64,000 nt of DNA. It comes from Diadema setosum. Lineage: Eukaryota; Echinodermata; Echinoidea; Diadematoida; Diadematidae. Of this stretch, positions 58,015 through 64,000 are shown one piece after another. The position numbers were made by a program, and so were the translations under genes. The notes below the pieces were generated by a model that saw nothing but the letters and a program-made list of their open reading frames with translations, searched no databases and had not been told where the DNA came from. The stretch covers positions 34,193,497-34,257,496 of the forward strand of contig CM067064.1 in NCBI GenBank assembly GCA_033980235.1, in the 5' to 3' direction. Numbering within the stretch: the stretch's first letter is position 1; every line of letters starts with the position of its first letter.

Positions 58015-60032
58015 ATGTCCAAATAGCAAGAACAACAAATATGCAATATAATTATGAAAATCAATATCAAGTGCTGATCTCAGAAGCATAAATAGCACAC
58101 CGAGGTTCATGTAGGTTTGGAATTAATATATATTCCACAAACCCTGTTATCAATTAATGTCTGGAGAAAAATGGATCACTTCCTTCTTCTGCTACATCAT
58201 CACGAAGGCAGCTCAAACATTTGAATAAAGGATGCTTCTTTCTGATATATGTCCTTGAGATTTAACATAACCTATCACTGATTAAAATTTACCTTGATAC
58301 TACAGTTATGTTGAAGATAAAGCCCTTGAAAGTTGGTTGTCCTCCAGTGCAGGCCACAATTATAGCTTCCCAAATTGTAATTCAACGAGGTGAAGAACAC
58401 TCTACAACAATTCACCGACAAAATGGACGACACCATCGATCAATGAAGGACACTGCGGTGATGTATTGCCAATTTGCAATTTCCCAGGGCACTCAAGAAG
58501 TAGTTACATTTAATCAGACCATTCTTCATCAGCCAAAATCCTGGCACAGCATGCTAATCTACCTACAATTGATGTTTTATCTGAATTACTTCTATACCCT
58601 CGACTTTTTGTTACCAGGAAGGTTGTATGATACTGATGATGATGCTGCTTTATGTAATACTAAGGCTTCTGTCAGCTTAAATTGCCGTCAATTGTGGTCA
58701 CCTGCTCAGGACTTTTGAAGTGCTAGCATGAAATTGAGAAGCCGCTGTTCAAGATGAAGCCAGTGATCTTACAGACTCACAGAAATTATGGAGTTTACAA
58801 GCAGCATATTGCTGGCTGTGAACAGCAGTCTACGCAAAGCTTCTTGCAAGGGCAATGCCATTGTTCATGTTACATGTTAGCTATTAGCACTGCATGAATA
58901 CAACACGGCCAGTTTCCTTCAATGATACAAGATTTTTCTTTTTTGTTCTTTTTTTTAAGACATAAAAACTTCAGTACATCATCAAGAGTACATACATACA
59001 TACATGTACATGTATGTGTGGGCATTAATTCAATTCATAACGCCATGAGTGTTTATTCCAGCATGAAAATTGGTAAGCTGAAGTAAAATCTTGAGACAAA
59101 AACAACTGAAATCTTCTACATCGTGCACTCTTGCACTGGTACTGTGTCCATCCGCACCAACTATAAAAATACCACAAACACACAGCCTCAATCTACAGGA
59201 AAGTACAGTTACCTCCTGTACGTCATACCGGTATCTCAGCCCTGGAGTCTGGCAATCAAGTTGTCCAGGGTTAGACCAGATAAGAAATGCTTGGAAGTCT
59301 TGGGTCAAGCTTTTCCTCACAGATAAAGGACTTCTGCCTCACTTAAATGTCACCTTGTGTTCATTCAAGGGACTGGACCATGAAATGTCATTGAAAGGTG
59401 CCATATCTTACATGAACAATTCTGAAGTATGTTATCGATATGTCTATACGCCTCATGAAATGTGGTCGGACCAGGGTTGGGCAAGAATAACAGGATGTTT
59501 GAGGGCCGCTGCTGTCCTCCAAAGAGCAAATTTTAATTTCATGGACGCTTCATGTCTCTCTCTCTCCGATCAGTCTTCAATGTGGAGTCATGGGAATGTG
59601 GTCAAGGCATGCTTAAAATAATCATATTATCATATCATCTCCCTGTGAAATAACCCAAGACACTGCTGCATAACTCATCAGCCTAGGAACCGCCCATCTA
59701 ATAGCAAGGGCTACAACATGGTTACCTAGGCCTCACTTCCTGGGGATATTAATAAAACTGAGTAGCATTGAAATGATAGTTTTTATTCTTGGTCAAGGTG
59801 TATACAGGCTCAACAGGAGTGCAAAATAAAGTGTGTAGCTGTGTTTACAAAAACAGAGGCATTGTGAGGATGCAGGTAACCATGGCAACCAATACGAATC
59901 CATCCTGTCTCACTGCCTGGTATTCATAGTGGCAGTTTTTTCCTTTCCGTTCTGTCCTCCCCCCCCCCCCCCCCCCAATGTTTGGAGGGGGTAGGGATCG
60001 ATTCATCTGCAAGCAATTTATGCAGTTTCTTA
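58015..60032. other. Noncoding sequence, probably septin upstream intron
   Basis: Two longer plus-strand frames (58308-58718, 59091-59621) have no recognisable domain or splice context. A poly-C run lies at 59959-59976. Confidence 0.45.
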
Positions 60033-60558
60033 GGGTGTGTTTATGCTCGATTTGCGAAGGCAGAATCAGCGATTCAAAATGCTGATTCAAAATGCCCTTC
60101 ACGGGAGTACTGTTTATGCTCACTTTCTTCAAGTCTTGGAAAGAGAGTTTGCGATTGCTTCGCTGACCTCAGCAGAGGCAGGTCAAATTGGGGCGCGCGC
60201 TGCAATCGGTGGCCTGGCCTGGGAGAGCAGCTGGGAAAGACATGCGTATGCACAGTACATGGGAAAACTGCACAGGCAAGGGTAGCTGGCTGGCCAGGCG
60301 CGCGCTTTTTCACGTGAACCGGAAAGGTGTTTAGATGACGTCACTCTAAATGCGTTTAGAAGCGCTGTTGCGTTTATGCTTCCCCGTCAAACGTGTTTAG
60401 TCAGAAACGCCAATCGTAAACGCACCTTTTTGTGCGTTTTGGATAGGTGTTTTGAATCAGCGTTTCTATCGAAGTGAGCATGAACGCAACAGCGTTTTGC
60501 ACTAATCACGTTTCAAAACGCTGATTCTGGCCCAAAAAGGGGAAGCATAAACACAGCC
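60033..60558. mobile_element. 526-bp foldback MITE with TTA duplication
   Basis: GGGTGTGTTTATGCT at the left and AGCATAAACACAGCC at the right are inverted repeats with one mismatch. TTA flanks both (60030-60032, 60559-60561). Each half repeats motifs such as GATTCAAAACGC/GCGTTTTGAATC and TTTATGCTC. The region is more GC-rich than its surroundings. Consistent with PIF/Harbinger-type mobilisation. Confidence 0.85.
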
Positions 60559-63500
60559 TTAGTGTGTACTCTTTATAAAGAAAATGAGAATTGAAAAAAG
60601 CAATAAATTTTATGGCGTAAATCTAGAAAAAGAAATGAATCAATACCCACATACAAATCGCTTAGGCAGAATAAATGAGGTAAAGACTATTATTTACAAG
60701 ACCAGTCAGTGAAAATCAAAAGGGATTTATACGTAAACAAGAATGTTATGACATGTAGCCAGGCTTGTATGTACACACAAAAGATGTTTTTCTCGAAATC
60801 TGTTAGAATATATGGGAGTGATTGATTTTCTTTGTCTGGCCGGATGTGTAGGAGCATAAAATCCTTGACACATCCTGTGTAGAAGAGACTCGGAGACACA
60901 GCCTCTGACATATCTTGGTATCAGCAACATTTCATGTACGGATGTATGGAGGTGAGTGTCTAGGGTGAGGCGGAATTACTGTATTTAAAGAAGAAATCCA
61001 CCCCAAAAACAAATAAACTTCCAAAGAAAGAGAAAGAAATATTCCCTAAAGAATGATACAAAAATGACAAAAATTGGATAAGAAATAAGGAAGATATGAC
61101 ATTTTGAAATTTCACATTTTTCAGAAAATACTTTTTGACCAGTCCTTATGAACATTCAAATGAGAGTTGATGATGTCATACCATCAAAATTGTTCATGTA
61201 TGTGATATTTTTTTCATGAAATTTGGAAAAATTGCTTCCCTGCTATCAAATTGTTGTCTTTCTCTGTCACACTGTTCATATTATTTCATTGATTTATACT
61301 GTACTTCTAATTACAAATTCTGAATGTATCCAAACAATCAAGTTTGTTGTTGTTGTTGTATTACCATGTAAGGCAGCATAACATGACTGTCAAACAAAAC
61401 ATGAATTGCATGGCTGGCAATATTACACAAAATCTTGACCAAAAGCAGAACATCACAAAACAATTCGGGAGCTGAGTGTTAATTTCTTCTGTAGGTTTGT
61501 GGAACATCAACAACTGGGAGCTTATTGCATCATGTTAGAAAAATTTTAAGCAGCAAGAAAAATATTTGATGAGAAGTGTTCTATGACAGTGATCAGGGAG
61601 CAGCCTATAGTGACAATAATGCTAAGTAGTCAGACAGAACTGTCTTTATTTGTGTAATCAAGCCTGAGAGCGACTTATCAAACAGGAACCAAAGGACAAA
61701 ATCTCCAAATCAGTTACCTGCCTTTATGATGAAAGCTGAGATGCCTATAATCTGAGACCACCTCATTAAGGGAAACATACCTTAACAATGACTTCACGAA
61801 ACTACTGTGACTTCCCCGAAAACCACCAGACACTCATACCACGTACAAACATGAAATCATTCATTCATCATCTTCAGCATTGCCACCACTCCTATGGAGT
61901 GGGTTTCATGGATGAGTGAACTCAGTCCCGCAAACAGTGGTCTTTTCATCTTTTTTTTTTTTTAACACACAAAACGCTTACTGGCTAAGACATCAACGAG
62001 TGACTGTAAATGACCTTTTAAGCCAGGATTTAAACCTCTGCCTGAGACTGATCGCTTCCTAACATTCCTGAAATGCTAAAATAAGACATTCTAATGTTGA
62101 AAAAGCACAGTTTACACCCAAACTGCCCCTGCTATGACCACTAGCGTGATGATGCAGCTTGTTACCAGACCGACAAGCCACAGTCTGCAGGATGTCAGAT
62201 AACCAACACCTATCAGCGCAACCGGAGTGATTTGTCAAAAAAATAAAAATAAAACCAGAGAGAGAGAGAAAGGTGACCACAAAGTGCAGTAATAGATAAT
62301 CACTCTGAGTCCAAACAAAACTTTCACAACAAAAAGTGCAGGAAATTGCACCCGTATACCGTTTGAAAAGTGCACCCCAACAAAGAATGCCCCTCAAAAC
62401 CACTCTCTGTGAAGAGGGGCAGGTTTTGGAAGGTTTTCTACAGAACTCTTGAACACAAGAGTGAATAGCTGACTGACTGACTACCTCGACAAAACACTCT
62501 TATACCAGATACCAGGTGAAATCTACAGTTCCCCACCCTGATGGGTTCCTGACACTTTAACGATGTCTTCTCTCATCAGGAATTCAGAACTCACTTTAAT
62601 ACCTCACTTTGGCACGCTTTCTTTGCACCCGTCCGGGCATGGTTTTTACCAATAGGCCTTCCCTTCCAATACAATAAGCATCCTTTCTTTTTGGTGTTCC
62701 ATTCAAAAGACGCTTTCCCAGCTTAAGCGAGCTGATAAGGATGTGGCATATTGTCACCAAGAGAAAGGGGAGAATACACTGAGCCACAAGAAGTTTCTTG
62801 CCAGGGGACCCTCCCACCTGTATCCCATACAGATAGTACTTGTAGCTGGCATAAAGCCTACAGAGATGTACATTACTACTGCAAAACCCAAAAAGTTTTG
62901 TGTGCAAGAATTAAGCTTTCACAAATTTTGTGCAGGAGCCAACCTCAGTGAAAGTAAAATGCATGCAAAAATGTTTGTCTACACAATGTGCTGAATGCCC
63001 CAGTAGTGATACTGAACTGTTTTAGCGGCGAAAAAGGCTGTCGGCTCCAATTCGTGAAAGTTTTATGCCGTGAATGTTTCTGTTTTTTTCACAGTATCTA
63101 ACAAACCAGTGTGTCTGTTAGAGGTTTTCTTTTTACCTTTCTTTCTTTTTGTGGAGTGTCACTGGGCATGGACCGATGCAATCACTCCATCCATTTGAAA
63201 GATCAACAACATTACTCTCAAAAGTAAATGCAGATATGTACTTTATCTTATGATAGAATGAAAAATCCATTCATGTAATGCCATCATTCAATAAAGTTCA
63301 AAACCTGGATGGGATAGAATGTTCCCTAGTCTAAAAAAGTGATCCATAGAGGGCTGCTATGCAACTTTTGATTTCTGGCACAGTCAATACGTCATGAACT
63401 ACAAGAAACTAAAAAAAATCAAACTTTAAAAAAAAGAATAAATTTACACCAAGGAGAGATAATCGAAATCTCTGGGAGCTCAAAAACACAGATGTTCTGA

Positions 63501-64000
63501 CACACGCACAGACACAAAAAAACAAACATAACAATGGAGAAGTGCATGAGGTAGATGATTCATTGGTAACACATGTTGGCCATTCATGTTATTACAGGGA
63601 AATCGTAAATGTTATCAAGGTATGCATGTTGCCAAAGCTATTGTTGTATGGTTCTGTCACAGTTTTATCTAGAGCTGTGTACCAGAAGATAACATTCAAT
63701 CTGTACCTTACACTCTACTGAGGGTTTCACCGCAATCTACGTCTGGCGCCTCCTCCAATCAGGTCCTTGGTCCCTGGCTCCTCCGTCTAGGTCACTTGAT
63801 TAGGTTTAATCTATACTTTTGTACAGAGCCCTATCTGCGTGTACATTTTGGTTAAACCTATTGCCTTCGAGATGTATATATTCCCATAGAGCTACTACAT
63901 GACACTCTCCAGTGTCAGATGCAAAGGGTTTGATAGACCCAGTAGTGTGGGGATACCATGGGGTACGTGGGAAGGCTAGGCTGGCCCGGCTCCAACATAT
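60559..64000. other. Noncoding sequence to the window end
   Basis: No exon recognised. A diverged copy of the 55555-55640 sequence lies at about 61563-61645 (GAGAAGTGTTCTATGACAGT, then GTAGTCAGACAGAACT). The first septin exon and promoter may lie here or beyond the window. Confidence 0.4.

Noticed and set aside
58308..58718. Plus-strand frame of 136 aa
   Set aside because: No recognisable domain and no supporting signals.
59091..59621. Plus-strand frame of 176 aa
   Set aside because: No recognisable domain, ordinary base composition, and antisense to the presumed septin intron; a chance frame is more likely, though it was not tested by search.

Overview
The window is animal nuclear DNA: long AT-rich introns with canonical GT/AG splice sites, many microsatellites and a dense load of small inverted-repeat transposon relics. 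The gene content (a SEPT3/9-group septin, an intronless class A GPCR) and the foldback elements suggest an invertebrate deuterostome, most plausibly an echinoderm. The species assignment is inference; no species-specific marker was recognised.

Layout. 1-5.8 kb: no recognisable gene, one small foldback element, CA and AAT microsatellites. 5818-7005 (minus): a complete single-exon rhodopsin-family GPCR of 395 aa. 7-15 kb: noncoding DNA with three repeat elements, one carrying a degenerate telomere-like core. From 15.5 kb to at least 53.6 kb (minus): one septin gene. Nine exons were placed by splice sites, and every junction phase agrees: 53447-53596, 39054-39227, 32964-33107, 30684-30765, 29253-29390, 26919-27036, 21924-22019, 19207-19303, 16884-17050. 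Together they give 387 visible residues ending in a stop codon. A tenth small exon at 15487-15517 would give an alternative C-terminus. The N-terminus is not resolved; upstream exons lie beyond 53.6 kb, possibly beyond the window.

The main observation is that the two most 5' septin exons encode a calmodulin-like EF-hand pair placed directly before the septin GTPase domain. The second EF loop is completed across the splice junction, so the fusion is written into the exon structure. The septin part keeps the P-loop, the switch threonine, DTPG and an SKAD form of the G4 motif, and ends without a coiled coil, as in the SEPT3 group.

The introns hold at least six kinds of foldback element with recognisable target duplications (TA, TTA, ATA or TTAA), a truncated non-LTR retrotransposon, tRNA-like SINE fragments, and tandem duplications. 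Two tandem arrays start at, or include, septin 5' splice sites.
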